Positions 1 to 6,760 of a DNA stretch of 6,760 bases are shown here, piece after piece; within the stretch, counting starts at the first letter, position 1, and each line of letters opens with the position of its first letter. The notes below the pieces were generated by a model. It saw only the letters and a program-made list of their open reading frames with translations, did not search any database and was not told where the DNA came from. The stretch comes from Sphaerochaeta sp. (GTDB lineage: Bacteria; Spirochaetota; Spirochaetia; Sphaerochaetales; Sphaerochaetaceae), in the NCBI GenBank assembly GCA_003446545.1, contig DMAO01000217.1, positions 1 to 6,760 of the forward strand. Direction: 5' to 3'. The position numbers and the translations under genes were made by a program.

Positions 1-1471
1 CCTCAGGACTCACATGTCCGATAGAGGCCCCTCGCGTTGCTCCGCTGAAGCGCCCGTCGGTAATGAGCGCCACATCCTTGTCCAAGCCCATACCTGCGAT
101 GGCAGAGGTCGGGCTGAGCATTTCACGCATACCAGGACCTCCCTTGGGTCCTTCGTAGCGGATGACCACCACATCACCTTTCATGATCTGGGAAGCGTAG
201 ATTGCCTTGATGACATCCTCCTCACTCTCAAAGATTCTGGCAGGCCCCTTGTGGACGAGCATCGCCTTATCGACAGCGCTACGCTTCACCACAGCCCCGT
301 CGGGGGCAAGGTTGCCCTGAAGAACTGCGATTCCACCAGTTGCTGAGTAGGGATTGTCAATCGGTCGGATGACCTCATGATCATAGTTGGTTGCTCCCTT
401 ATACAGCTCTCCGATCGGCTTGCAACTTACTGTAGGAAGCGTTCCATCCAACAATCCAGCCTTATCGAGTTCACCCATCACAGCAAGCACTCCCCCTGCC
501 CGATAGAGGTCCTCAATATGGTAGGGCCCGGCTGGAGCAAGGTGACAGAGGTTGGGGACCTTGGCACTGACACCATTTGCCATGAAGATATCCAGGTCCA
601 CACCAGCCTCATGTGCGATGGCAGGGAGGTGAAGCATCGTGTTGGTACTGCACCCAAGGGCCATATCAACAGCAAGGGCATTTGCAAAGGCCTCCTCTGT
701 CATGATGTCCAAGGGACGTATGTTCTTCTTGAGGATTTCCATAATCTTATAGCCGGCTTCCTTGGCAAGGCGGTCACGCGCACTGTAGACAGCAGGTATT
801 GTCCCATTGCCAGGAAGGCCCATACCGATTGCCTCAGTAAGACAGTTCATGCTGTTTGCCGTATACATGCCGCTACACGAGCCACAGGTGGGACAGGCGT
901 TGTCCTCAAAGACATCAAGCTGCTGTTGGCTCATCGTCCCTGCAACATTGCTGCCTACGGCCTCGAACATCGTCGAAAGGCTCATGCCGTTGACAGAGCC
1001 CCCCGGGACATGACCTGAAAGCATCGGTCCCCCTGAGACAAAGATGGAGGGGATGTTCAGCCTCGCAGCCGCCATGAGCATTCCAGGGACAATCTTGTCA
1101 CAGTTGGGGACAAAGACCAGGGCGTCGAAAGGATGGGCAGTAGCCATGATCTCAATGGAGTCCGCTATGATCTCACGACTGGCAAGGGAGTACTTCATAC
1201 CCGTATGCCCCATCGCAATGCCATCACAGACGCCGATGACAGGAAACGAAACAGGGTTGCCCCCTGCAGCTCGCACGCCCGCCTTTACCCCATCGACAAT
1301 CCTATTGAGGTGGATGTGTCCGGGAATGATCTCATTGGCACCATTTACGATGCCGATCATAGGCATATGAATCTCACGGTCAGTCCAACCGAGGGCCTTC
1401 ATAAGGGAACGGTGGGGGGCCTTGTCGACCCCTTCAGTCATCACACTAGAGCGTTTCTTGCTATCGTCCAT
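1..1471 (-). CDS. ilvD: Dihydroxy-acid dehydratase, N-terminal 490 residues (3' end outside window)
   Basis: IlvD dehydrates 2,3-dihydroxyisovalerate and 2,3-dihydroxy-3-methylvalerate to the 2-oxo acids of valine and isoleucine; the former product also feeds LeuA. The frame is open from the ATG at 1471 to the left edge, giving 490 codons with no stop. The usual length is about 555, so roughly 65 C-terminal residues are missing. Visible hallmarks are [10 protein letters not shown] (residues 46-55), [17 protein letters not shown] (80-96), [17 protein letters not shown] (122-138), [18 protein letters not shown] (193-210), [10 protein letters not shown] (272-281) and [20 protein letters not shown] at the cut end. 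By position against the family, D83, D125 and E450 are the metal ligands, K126 the carbamylated lysine, C124 and C196 Fe-S ligands with C82 a probable third, and S476 the catalytic base. Motifs fit IlvD better than phosphogluconate dehydratase (Edd), and the operon context agrees. Nothing suggests a pseudogene. Confidence 0.95.
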   Translation of the reverse strand, partial: MDDSKKRSSVMTEGVDKAPHRSLMKALGWTDREIHMPMIGIVNGANEIIPGHIHLNRIVDGVKAGVRAAGGNPVSFPVIGVCDGIAMGHTGMKYSLASREIIADSIEIMATAHPFDALVFVPNCDKIVPGMLMAAARLNIPSIFVSGGPMLSGHVPGGSVNGMSLSTMFEAVGSNVAGTMSQQQLDVFEDNACPTCGSCSGMYTANSMNCLTEAIGMGLPGNGTIPAVYSARDRLAKEAGYKIMEILKKNIRPLDIMTEEAFANALAVDMALGCSTNTMLHLPAIAHEAGVDLDIFMANGVSAKVPNLCHLAPAGPYHIEDLYRAGGVLAVMGELDKAGLLDGTLPTVSCKPIGELYKGATNYDHEVIRPIDNPYSATGGIAVLQGNLAPDGAVVKRSAVDKAMLVHKGPARIFESEEDVIKAIYASQIMKGDVVVIRYEGPKGGPGMREMLSPTSAIAGMGLDKDVALITDGRFSGATRGASIGHVSPE

Positions 1472-1477
1472 ACTACT

Positions 1478-1484
1478 ACCTCCC
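1478..1484 (-). promoter_or_regulatory. Ribosome binding site of ilvD
   Basis: On the minus strand GGGAGGT lies 6 bases before the ilvD ATG (1471-1469), just after the leuB stop codon (1489-1487). The strong match supports this ATG over the next in-frame one ten codons further in. Confidence 0.85.
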
Positions 1485-1486
1485 AA

Positions 1487-2545
1487 TTATAGGGCTTGGG
1501 CGATAAGGTCGCCCATCCCTTTTGTACCGACGAGCTTCATACCCTCGGAGTAGATGTCAGCGGTGCGATAGGACGCATCGAGGACTTTGGAAACAGCCTC
1601 TTCTACAGCATCAGCTTCCGCAGTAAGACCAAAGGTATAGCGCAGCATCATCCCCACTGAGAGGATGGTGGCTATGGGGTTGGCGATGTCCTTGCCAGCA
1701 ATGTCAGGGGCACTGCCGTGGATAGGCTCATACATGCCAAAGCTGTCCTCACGCAGTGATGCAGAGGGAAGCATCCCGATGGAGCCGGTGATCTGGGAAG
1801 CCTCGTCGCTGAGGATGTCACCGAACATGTTCCCAGTCACGATGACATCGAACTGACGGGGATTGCGAACGAGCTGCATGGCAGCATTGTCCACATAGAG
1901 GTGGCTCACAGACACATCAGGGTACTCGGGGGCCAGACGCTCCACTATCTCGCGCCAGAGCTGGCTGGAGTTGAGGATGTTTGCCTTGTCGACGGAGCAC
2001 ATACGTCTTGTCCGTTTCTGTGCAATCTCAAAGCCCTTGCGTACAATGCGCTCGATCTCTGCTACAGTATAGCTCATCGTGTCATAGGCACTATTCTCGT
2101 CTCGTCCGCGCTCACCCAAGTAGATGCCGCCGGTAAGCTCACGCACAACCATGATATCCAGACCATCACCAACAATCTCAGGCTTCAGCGGGCAAGCCTC
2201 AGAAAGCTGCTTGTAGATGATGGCAGGGCGCAGGTTGCAGAACAGGCCCAACTCGCCCCGAAGCCCCAACAGGGCCTTCTCAGGGCGTATTTCACTAGGA
2301 AGCCTATCCCATTTGGGACCACCGACCGCACCTAGGATGATGCTGTCACTCTCGGCGCAGCCCTTGAGGGTCTCCTCTGGAAGCGGCTTGCCAGTAGCGT
2401 CTATGGCACACCCTCCGGCTAGGTAGGTGCTATAGGTGAACTCATGGCCGAATTTCTTCTGGATGCCGTCAAGTACCTTGACCGCCTCCTCTACGATATC
2501 GGTTCCGATGCCGTCTCCGGGCACCAATGCAATATGCTTTTTCAT
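1487..2545 (-). CDS. leuB: 3-isopropylmalate dehydrogenase
   Basis: LeuB oxidatively decarboxylates 3-isopropylmalate to 2-oxoisocaproate with NAD+ and a divalent metal. It has 352 residues, typical for the family. It opens with the beta-strand and loop [14 protein letters not shown] (residues 5-18). Substrate-binding residues are R96 and R106 ([13 protein letters not shown]), R135 and Y142 in [13 protein letters not shown], and K187 in VDKANIL. Metal-binding aspartates are D219 (YVDNAAMQL), D243 and D247 ([13 protein letters not shown]). The NAD site is the [15 protein letters not shown] loop (277-290). The short LRGELG segment matches isopropylmalate dehydrogenases and not isocitrate dehydrogenase. 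With cimA in the operon it could also oxidise 3-methylmalate to 2-oxobutyrate (inferred from known overlap of these substrates in citramalate-pathway organisms). The gene overlaps leuD by four bases (ATGA), and its TAA stop lies 15 bases before ilvD. Confidence 0.96.
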   Translation of the reverse strand: MKKHIALVPGDGIGTDIVEEAVKVLDGIQKKFGHEFTYSTYLAGGCAIDATGKPLPEETLKGCAESDSIILGAVGGPKWDRLPSEIRPEKALLGLRGELGLFCNLRPAIIYKQLSEACPLKPEIVGDGLDIMVVRELTGGIYLGERGRDENSAYDTMSYTVAEIERIVRKGFEIAQKRTRRMCSVDKANILNSSQLWREIVERLAPEYPDVSVSHLYVDNAAMQLVRNPRQFDVIVTGNMFGDILSDEASQITGSIGMLPSASLREDSFGMYEPIHGSAPDIAGKDIANPIATILSVGMMLRYTFGLTAEADAVEEAVSKVLDASYRTADIYSEGMKLVGTKGMGDLIAQAL

Positions 2546-3039
2546 GCTTTTTCCCCTTTCTCCACCATATAGGGAGCAAGCCCGCCGGCTTGGATCAAGG
2601 CCTGCATGAAGGGAGGGAACGGTTCGCTCTGGAAAACCTTACCACTGGTCTCATTGGTGATGAGCCCTGTCGAGAAGTCCACACGTACCACATCCCCTGC
2701 CTTGATACCATCACAAGCCTCTTCACACTCGAGGATAGGCAGGCCGATGTTCAGGGAGTTGCGGTAGAAGATGCGGGCGAAGGTACGCGCGATGACACAC
2801 GAGATACCACTCTCCTTGATGGCTATGGGAGCGTGTTCACGGCTCGAGCCACAGCCAAAGTTCTTGTCAGCTACGATGATGTCACCCTGCTTCACCTGCG
2901 TGATGAATTCAGCATCTATATCCTCCATGCAATGCATGGCCAGTTCCTTGTGGTCGGAGGTATTGAGATACCTCGCAGGGATGATGACGTCGGTATCGAT
3001 GTTATCCCCATATCTGAAGACAGATCCTTTAGCTTGCAT
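2542..3039 (-). CDS. leuD: 3-isopropylmalate dehydratase small subunit
   Basis: LeuD supplies the swivelling domain of the isopropylmalate isomerase and combines with LeuC to complete the active site. It has 165 residues, the short form (E. coli LeuD is about 200), matching the short LeuC type next door. It starts with the signature [16 protein letters not shown] (residues 12-27) and has the substrate-binding [11 protein letters not shown] (61-71), followed by [16 protein letters not shown] (88-103). The loop after the DTD motif reads YLNT (24-27); in archaeal relatives this loop helps set substrate choice between isopropylmalate and homoaconitate-type substrates. The start is fixed by a perfect Shine-Dalgarno and the one-base overlap with leuC. 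The stop TGA overlaps the leuB start as ATGA. No truncation or frameshift is seen. Confidence 0.95.
   Translation of the reverse strand: MQAKGSVFRYGDNIDTDVIIPARYLNTSDHKELAMHCMEDIDAEFITQVKQGDIIVADKNFGCGSSREHAPIAIKESGISCVIARTFARIFYRNSLNIGLPILECEEACDGIKAGDVVRVDFSTGLITNETSGKVFQSEPFPPFMQALIQAGGLAPYMVEKGEKA
2553..2558 (-). promoter_or_regulatory. Ribosome binding site of leuB, inside leuD
   Basis: On the minus strand AAGGGG lies 7 bases before the leuB ATG (2545-2543), within the last leuD codons. It is a weaker match than the sites of leuD and ilvD. A GGAG further upstream (2563-2560) is too far away at 14 bases. Initiation may lean on coupling through the ATGA overlap. Confidence 0.6.
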
Positions 3040-4310
3040 TATCGGGCCTCCTGCACTTTAGCGGGGTCGGCGATGTACCCCTTGATCGCACTTGCAGCGG
3101 CTACAGAGGGGCTTGCAAGATAGACTTCACTCTTTACATGGCCCATACGGCCAACGAAGTTCCGGTTGGTGGTGCTTACCGCACGCTCCCCCTCTGCAAG
3201 AATCCCCATATGCCCGCCAAGGCAGGGCCCGCAGGTAGGGGTGGAGACAGCACAACCGCTGTCGATAAAGATATCGAAGAGACCTTCATTCATCGCCTGC
3301 TTCCAGATCTTCTGGGTTGCAGGGAAGATGAGGCAGCGTGCCCAGGGTGCAACCTTGTGTCCCTTGAGGATGGCCGCAGCCTCACGCAGGTCACTGATAT
3401 GACCGTTGGTGCACGATCCGATGACCACCTGGTCGATCCTAATCTCACCGACCTCGTCGATGTAGCGGGTGTTGGAAGGCAGATGGGGGAAGGAGACAGT
3501 ACTCTTCACCTTCGAAAGGTCAATGTCGATCACCCTCTCATACACTGCATCCGAGTCAGCCTCATAGATAACCGGCGTACGCTGACAGTGCTCCCCAAGG
3601 TAGGCAAGGGTGACATCATCAACGGGGAAGATCCCGTTTTTGGCACCGGCCTCAATGGCCATGTTGCAGATGGTGAAACGGTCATCAATGGTGAGGGAGG
3701 CAACACCTTCTCCTGTATATTCCATACTCTGGTACAGGGCACCGTCGACACCGATCATACCGATGATATGCAGGATAAGATCCTTGCCACTGACATGGGT
3801 GGAAAATTTTCCTGTCAGGTTGAACTTGATGGCAGAAGGGACCTTGAACCAGGCTTGGCCACTGGCCATGCCGCAGGCCATGTCAGTCGATCCCACCCCG
3901 GTGGAGAAGGCACCAAGGGCACCATAGGTGCACGTGTGGCTGTCGGCCCCGATGACCAGGTCCCCAGCACCGACCAGACCCTTCTCAGGAAGCAGGGCAT
4001 GTTCGATGCCCATCTGCCCCACATCAAAGTAGTTGGTAATCCCATGCTCACCGGCAAACATCCTCAAGGCCTTGCACTGCTGTGCAGCCTTGATATCCTT
4101 GTTCGGGGAGAAATGGTCGGGAACAAGGGCGACCTTGTCCTTGTCAAAGACCGTCTTTTGCCCGAACTTGGGGAACTCATTGATTGCAACCGGAGCTGTA
4201 ATGTCGTTACCCAGCACCATATCAAGATCTGCCATGATAAGCTGCCCTACTCTTACCGAGTCCAGCTTTGCATGGTGAGCAAGAATCTTCTGTGTCATTG
4301 TCATGCCCAT
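3039..4310 (-). CDS. leuC: 3-isopropylmalate dehydratase large subunit
   Basis: LeuC is the [4Fe-4S] aconitase-fold subunit that, with LeuD, isomerises 2-isopropylmalate to 3-isopropylmalate by dehydration and rehydration. It has 423 residues, the shorter bacterial/archaeal form shared with homoaconitase large subunits, compared with about 466 in the E. coli type. The cluster ligands are visible as C300 in GSCTNG and C360/C363 in TCGPCLGG. Other family signatures are [23 protein letters not shown] (121-143), VDGALY (188-193) and [12 protein letters not shown] (379-390). Because cimA sits just upstream, this isomerase is a candidate for also handling citramalate, as documented for some archaeal LeuCD enzymes; that is an inference. 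Homoaconitase is less likely given leuA, leuD and leuB in the same operon. The first of three closely spaced ATGs (4310, 4304, 4298) is chosen for Shine-Dalgarno spacing. The N-terminus is thus uncertain by up to four residues. The stop codon TAA overlaps the leuD start by one base. Confidence 0.95.
   Translation of the reverse strand: MGMTMTQKILAHHAKLDSVRVGQLIMADLDMVLGNDITAPVAINEFPKFGQKTVFDKDKVALVPDHFSPNKDIKAAQQCKALRMFAGEHGITNYFDVGQMGIEHALLPEKGLVGAGDLVIGADSHTCTYGALGAFSTGVGSTDMACGMASGQAWFKVPSAIKFNLTGKFSTHVSGKDLILHIIGMIGVDGALYQSMEYTGEGVASLTIDDRFTICNMAIEAGAKNGIFPVDDVTLAYLGEHCQRTPVIYEADSDAVYERVIDIDLSKVKSTVSFPHLPSNTRYIDEVGEIRIDQVVIGSCTNGHISDLREAAAILKGHKVAPWARCLIFPATQKIWKQAMNEGLFDIFIDSGCAVSTPTCGPCLGGHMGILAEGERAVSTTNRNFVGRMGHVKSEVYLASPSVAAASAIKGYIADPAKVQEAR
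3047..3052 (-). promoter_or_regulatory. Ribosome binding site of leuD, inside leuC
   Basis: A perfect AGGAGG on the minus strand lies 7 bases before the leuD ATG (3039-3037), within the last leuC codons (Gln-Glu-Ala-Arg). Together with the TAATG stop/start overlap it suggests translational coupling, which would help keep the two isomerase subunits in balance. Confidence 0.88.
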
Positions 4311-4318
4311 ATTGGCGT

Positions 4319-4324
4319 CTCCCT
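4319..4324 (-). promoter_or_regulatory. Ribosome binding site of leuC
   Basis: On the minus strand AGGGAG overlaps the cimA stop codon (TAG at 4325-4323) and lies 8 bases before the ATG at 4310. Two further in-frame ATGs at 4304 and 4298 would be 14 and 20 bases away, so the first ATG is preferred. Confidence 0.7.
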
Positions 4325-5921
4325 ACTGTAAGTCGTCCGTTGGGGTAATCCCATCAGCGATAAGTTTGTACTCTATGCTGTCACATAAGGCCAGCCAGCT
4401 GGCCTCAATGATATCCTTGCTCACTCCGATGGTGGACCAGGAGTCCTCCCCATCGGTCGATTCGATCAGGACCCTGACTTTCGAGGCAGTTGCACTGCCT
4501 GAGTCCAGGACACGGACCTTGTAGTCTGTAAGGTGCACACTCTTGAGTGTCGGATAGAATTGCTCCAGCACCTTGCGCAAAGCCTTGTCCAAGGCGTTGA
4601 CAGGGCCTTCACCCTCAGCGGCTGTGATGGCACTTTCGCCTCCGACCTTCACCTTGACCACCGCCTGGTGGGTTGCCCCTGAGAGAGGGTCAGCATAGGG
4701 CTTGCTGCCCAGAGTCTGGAAATGCACCAGGGTAAAGAAGGGGTGGTACAGCTTGAGGTGGCGTCGTATGACCAGGTCAAAGGAACTTTCAGCACCTTCA
4801 AACTGGTAGCCTTGCGCTTCGAGGCCCTTGAGCTCATTCATCAGCGTGACAGTTACGGGATCATCCTTATCCAAGTCAGGAGCGATGGCGGTGATGCGTT
4901 TGGACATCAGGGCCCTCCCTGCTACTTCGCTCATCAGAAGGCGGCGTTCATTACCAACAACAGTAGGCTCGATATGTTCGAAGGAAGAGGGGTCCTTCTG
5001 CACCCCGTCGATATGCATCCCCCCCTTGTGGGCAAAGGCACTGCGTCCGATAAAGGGCGTACCATGGGGAATGCGTACATTGGCAACCTCAGCGACAGCA
5101 CGGCATACAGGAGTGAGGTTCTCCAGGACAACGCCATTGAGGCAGTCATGGCCCATCTTGGTCTCCAAAATGGCGATTATGCTTGCCAGATTGGCATTTC
5201 CACATCGTTCACCAAAACCAAGCAGAGTCCCCTGCACATGCCTAGCACCAACCTCGATGGCTGCTATGGAGGACGCGACACCGCATCCGATATCATCATG
5301 GGCATGGATTCCCAGGGGTACAGAAGGAAACAGCTTACCTGTCTCCTCTGTGATGGAGGCTACCAGGGAAGGGATCATCCCCCCGCGGGTCTCACAGAGC
5401 ACCAACGTTGAAGCACCACCGTCCAAGGCGGCCTTCAGAGTTGCAAGGGCATATTCCTTGTTGGCAACATAGCCATCAAAGTAGTGCTCGGCATCAAAGA
5501 AAACCTCACTGCCTGAGTCTACGATGAAGCGAACGCTATCCTCGATCATGTTCAGGTTCTCTTCTAGCGTAGTCCTAATGATGTCTGTCACATGGAAGTC
5601 CCAGCTCTTGCCGAAGATGGAGACCACCTTCGTGTTGCTCTTGACCAGGTTCTGCAGGTTCACATCATCCTTGGCATCAATATTTCTTCTTCTGGTTGAA
5701 CCGAAGCTCACCAGGGTGGCATTCTTGAGTTCCAGGTCCTTCGCACGTTCAAAGAACTGCAGGTCCTTGGGGTTGGAGCCGGGGTTTCCAGCCTCTATAT
5801 ACTGCACCCCCAAGGAATCGAGGGCGCGTACAATCTTCAGCTTGTCCTCAACGGAGAAGCTGATTCCCTCTCCCTGGCTACCATCGCGCAGGGTTGAATC
5901 AAACAGGGCGACCTTACTCAT
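4323..5921 (-). CDS. cimA: (R)-citramalate synthase
   Basis: CimA condenses pyruvate and acetyl-CoA to (R)-citramalate, the first step of the threonine-independent route to 2-oxobutyrate and isoleucine. The protein has 532 residues, normal for the long CimA family. The DRE-TIM metallolyase barrel begins at once with FDSTLRDGSQGEG (residues 7-19; R12 and D13 catalytic/metal), then YIEAGNPGSNPKD (41-53), FGSTRRRNI (73-81), FFDAEHYFDGY (141-151), the HAHDD metal site (H207, H209), GFGERCGNANL (235-245) and HKGGMHIDG (298-306). These motifs, notably FGSTRR and DAEHYFDGY, separate CimA from LeuA. Residues about 415-525 form a LeuA-type regulatory domain, where isoleucine feedback is known in the family and inferred here. 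The strand usually reading DTNGG is ETRGG here (177-181), with T178 kept. The start at 5921 is chosen because it places the barrel motif at the N-terminus and has a good Shine-Dalgarno. A start at 5972 would add 17 residues that do not resemble the family. It overlaps leuA by 8 bases and ends with TAG, 12 bases before leuC. Confidence 0.93.
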   Translation of the reverse strand: MSKVALFDSTLRDGSQGEGISFSVEDKLKIVRALDSLGVQYIEAGNPGSNPKDLQFFERAKDLELKNATLVSFGSTRRRNIDAKDDVNLQNLVKSNTKVVSIFGKSWDFHVTDIIRTTLEENLNMIEDSVRFIVDSGSEVFFDAEHYFDGYVANKEYALATLKAALDGGASTLVLCETRGGMIPSLVASITEETGKLFPSVPLGIHAHDDIGCGVASSIAAIEVGARHVQGTLLGFGERCGNANLASIIAILETKMGHDCLNGVVLENLTPVCRAVAEVANVRIPHGTPFIGRSAFAHKGGMHIDGVQKDPSSFEHIEPTVVGNERRLLMSEVAGRALMSKRITAIAPDLDKDDPVTVTLMNELKGLEAQGYQFEGAESSFDLVIRRHLKLYHPFFTLVHFQTLGSKPYADPLSGATHQAVVKVKVGGESAITAAEGEGPVNALDKALRKVLEQFYPTLKSVHLTDYKVRVLDSGSATASKVRVLIESTDGEDSWSTIGVSKDIIEASWLALCDSIEYKLIADGITPTDDLQ

Positions 5922-6760
5922 CGGAGTGCTCCTTCTTCTTATCGCTATGGCTACTGAGCATGTCATTCTCAAAGTTAGGGGCTGAGGTTACCTTGACCCC
6001 CTGCACATAATGGGGCTCCCCCTCGTCGAGCATGCGGTTCACCGCTGCAAGACAGGAGAGGATGGAAGCCTCAATGACATCGGTGCTGACGCCCCTGCCA
6101 CGGTATACACCCTGGCCGTCGCTGATCTTCACCATGACTTCGCCAAGGGCATCACGATGCTCGGTGACTGCCTGGAGGTTGTAGTCCTCAAGGCCGAAGG
6201 GATGGCGTATGATCTTCTCAACTGCACGCAGCGATGCGTAGACAGGACCGGTACCACAGGCAACCTCCTGATACTTCTTATCACCCTTCTTCAGAGTGAC
6301 GCAGGCTGTGCTGGTCATCATGTTCCCGCTGTTGACCACAAAGGAATCAAGCTCCCACGTAACAGGGGAACTTTTGCTGGTGATCTCCACCAGGGCGATG
6401 AGATCACGGTCAGTGATGGTCTTCTTGCGGTCAGCCAGGCTCTTGAACTCGCCAAACAGACGTACGATCTCATCCTTGCCCAGGGCGTAGCCCAGATCGA
6501 CAAGACGCTTCTCAAAGGCGTGTTGCCCACTATGCTTACCGAGTACAAGACTGGTAGTAAGGACACCCACACTCTCCGGGGTCATAATCTCATAGGTGAG
6601 GCTATTTGCCATCATGCCATGCTGGTGGATACCACTCTCATGGGCAAAGGCATTGGCGCCCACTATTGCCTTGGAGGGGTTCATCTTCACTCCTGTTATG
6701 GAGGTCAGCACCCGAGCAGAGCGATAGATTTCCTCGGTCCTTATGTTGGAGTGGAAGTTG
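5914..6760 (-). CDS. leuA: 2-isopropylmalate synthase, C-terminal 281 residues (5' end outside window)
   Basis: LeuA condenses 2-oxoisovalerate with acetyl-CoA to 2-isopropylmalate, the committed cytoplasmic step of leucine synthesis. The frame is open to the right edge and ends with TAA at 5916-5914. About 281 residues are visible out of roughly 510 usual for bacterial LeuA, so the N-terminal catalytic barrel is mostly missing. Visible landmarks are IRTEEIYRSAR (visible residues 6-16), the strongly conserved KAIVGANAFAHESGIHQ (30-46), YEIMTPESVG (56-65) and LGKHSGQHAF (73-82). A C-terminal regulatory domain follows (about 135-260), with the conserved VQGVKVTSAP near its end. This domain binds leucine for feedback inhibition in the family, so the same is inferred here. 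A charged tail rich in Ser, Lys and Glu ends the protein. A GTG at 6711 is in frame but internal, since conserved LeuA sequence continues upstream of it. It is distinguished from the adjacent cimA by its LeuA-type EIYR and HESGIHQ motifs. Confidence 0.95.
   Translation of the reverse strand, partial: NFHSNIRTEEIYRSARVLTSITGVKMNPSKAIVGANAFAHESGIHQHGMMANSLTYEIMTPESVGVLTTSLVLGKHSGQHAFEKRLVDLGYALGKDEIVRLFGEFKSLADRKKTITDRDLIALVEITSKSSPVTWELDSFVVNSGNMMTSTACVTLKKGDKKYQEVACGTGPVYASLRAVEKIIRHPFGLEDYNLQAVTEHRDALGEVMVKISDGQGVYRGRGVSTDVIEASILSCLAAVNRMLDEGEPHYVQGVKVTSAPNFENDMLSSHSDKKKEHSDE
5929..5934 (-). promoter_or_regulatory. Ribosome binding site of cimA, inside leuA
   Basis: On the minus strand AAGGAG lies 7 bases before the ATG at 5921-5919. 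It falls within the last codons of leuA (it encodes part of Lys-Lys-Glu), and the cimA start precedes the leuA stop. This site decides the cimA start in favour of 5921 over an in-frame upstream ATG at 5972. Confidence 0.85.

Larger units (their letters stand above)
1..6760 (-). other. Branched-chain amino acid operon leuA-cimA-leuC-leuD-leuB-ilvD (open at both ends)
   Basis: Six genes on the same strand are packed with no gap longer than 15 bases. Junctions in reading order are: leuA/cimA overlap of 8 bases, cimA/leuC gap of 12, leuC/leuD overlap of 1 (TAATG), leuD/leuB overlap of 4 (ATGA), and leuB/ilvD gap of 15. No terminator-like hairpin followed by a T run is visible at any junction, and there is no room for an internal promoter outside coding sequence. 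Cotranscription is inferred from this spacing and the shared pathway. The promoter, and any attenuator, T-box or leucine leader peptide, would lie beyond the right edge. Whether the operon continues past ilvD to the left (for example into ilvB or ilvC) cannot be seen. Confidence 0.85.

Noticed and set aside
377..1018. A plus-strand open frame of 213 codons opposite ilvD
   Set aside because: The minus strand here encodes well-conserved IlvD motifs (such as the CPTCGSC site) without a break. The plus-strand product is low-complexity shadow sequence without recognisable domains.
1472..1486. A possible terminator or promoter between leuB and ilvD
   Set aside because: The gap is only 15 bases, is taken up mainly by the ilvD ribosome binding site, and holds no inverted repeat or T run.
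3039..4310. LeuC/LeuD as homoaconitase of a lysine pathway
   Set aside because: The short LeuC and LeuD types are shared with homoaconitases, but leuA, cimA and leuB in the same operon make an isopropylmalate (and possibly citramalate) role much more likely.
3138..4331. A long plus-strand open frame of 397 codons opposite leuC
   Set aside because: It is entirely antisense to a leuC gene with all cluster cysteines and family motifs. Its translation resembles no family I know, and long antisense frames are expected in codon-biased genes of this base composition.
4722..5472. Overlapping plus-strand open frames of more than 200 codons opposite cimA
   Set aside because: Two different plus-strand frames are open over the same stretch, which fits absence of stops by chance opposite a real gene. 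The minus-strand CimA sequence is conserved throughout.
5922..5972. A longer cimA starting at the upstream ATG at 5972 (17 extra residues)
   Set aside because: The extra residues are basic and unlike the family, they would overlap leuA by 59 bases, and the good Shine-Dalgarno at 5934-5929 points to the ATG at 5921, which places the FDSTLRDG motif at the usual distance from the N-terminus.
5914..6711. A complete short gene starting at the GTG at 6711
   Set aside because: Conserved LeuA sequence (IRTEEIYRSAR) continues in frame upstream to the window edge, so the GTG is an internal valine codon and the gene is cut by the window.

Overview
The window is an ordinary but very compact stretch of bacterial chromosome. 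All six genes lie on the minus strand and are read from right to left: leuA (5' part cut off at the right edge), cimA, leuC, leuD, leuB and ilvD (3' end cut off at the left edge). Together they encode branched-chain amino acid synthesis. Coding sequence fills almost everything. The only gaps are 12 bases (cimA to leuC) and 15 bases (leuB to ilvD), and the other three junctions overlap by 8, 1 and 4 bases. Each complete junction carries a recognisable Shine-Dalgarno sequence, so this looks like one polycistronic, partly translationally coupled transcript. Its promoter and any leader control must lie to the right of position 6760.

How the genes work together: LeuA condenses 2-oxoisovalerate with acetyl-CoA to start leucine synthesis. 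CimA condenses pyruvate with acetyl-CoA to give (R)-citramalate, the entry to 2-oxobutyrate and isoleucine that does not need threonine. LeuC and LeuD form the isomerase and LeuB is the oxidative decarboxylase. These three are needed for leucine and, in organisms that use the citramalate route, can carry out the parallel steps toward 2-oxobutyrate. IlvD makes the 2-oxo acids of valine and isoleucine, and its product 2-oxoisovalerate is also the substrate of LeuA. The operon therefore joins the leucine branch, a pyruvate-derived isoleucine branch and the common dehydratase.

Organism: a bacterium of moderate GC content (by eye slightly above half). LeuC and LeuD are the shorter forms shared by many anaerobic bacteria and archaea, not the long proteobacterial forms, and IlvD looks like the clostridial/anaerobe-type enzyme. 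The set would fit an anaerobe, for example a Sphaerochaeta-like spirochaete or a clostridial relative, but this placement is a low-confidence impression and not read from any marker gene.

I found no mobile element, CRISPR array, RNA gene, terminator or long repeat, and no unknown gene. There is no sign of an undescribed system. The most interesting point is that cimA sits inside the leu operon, which implies that one isomerase/dehydrogenase set serves two pathways.
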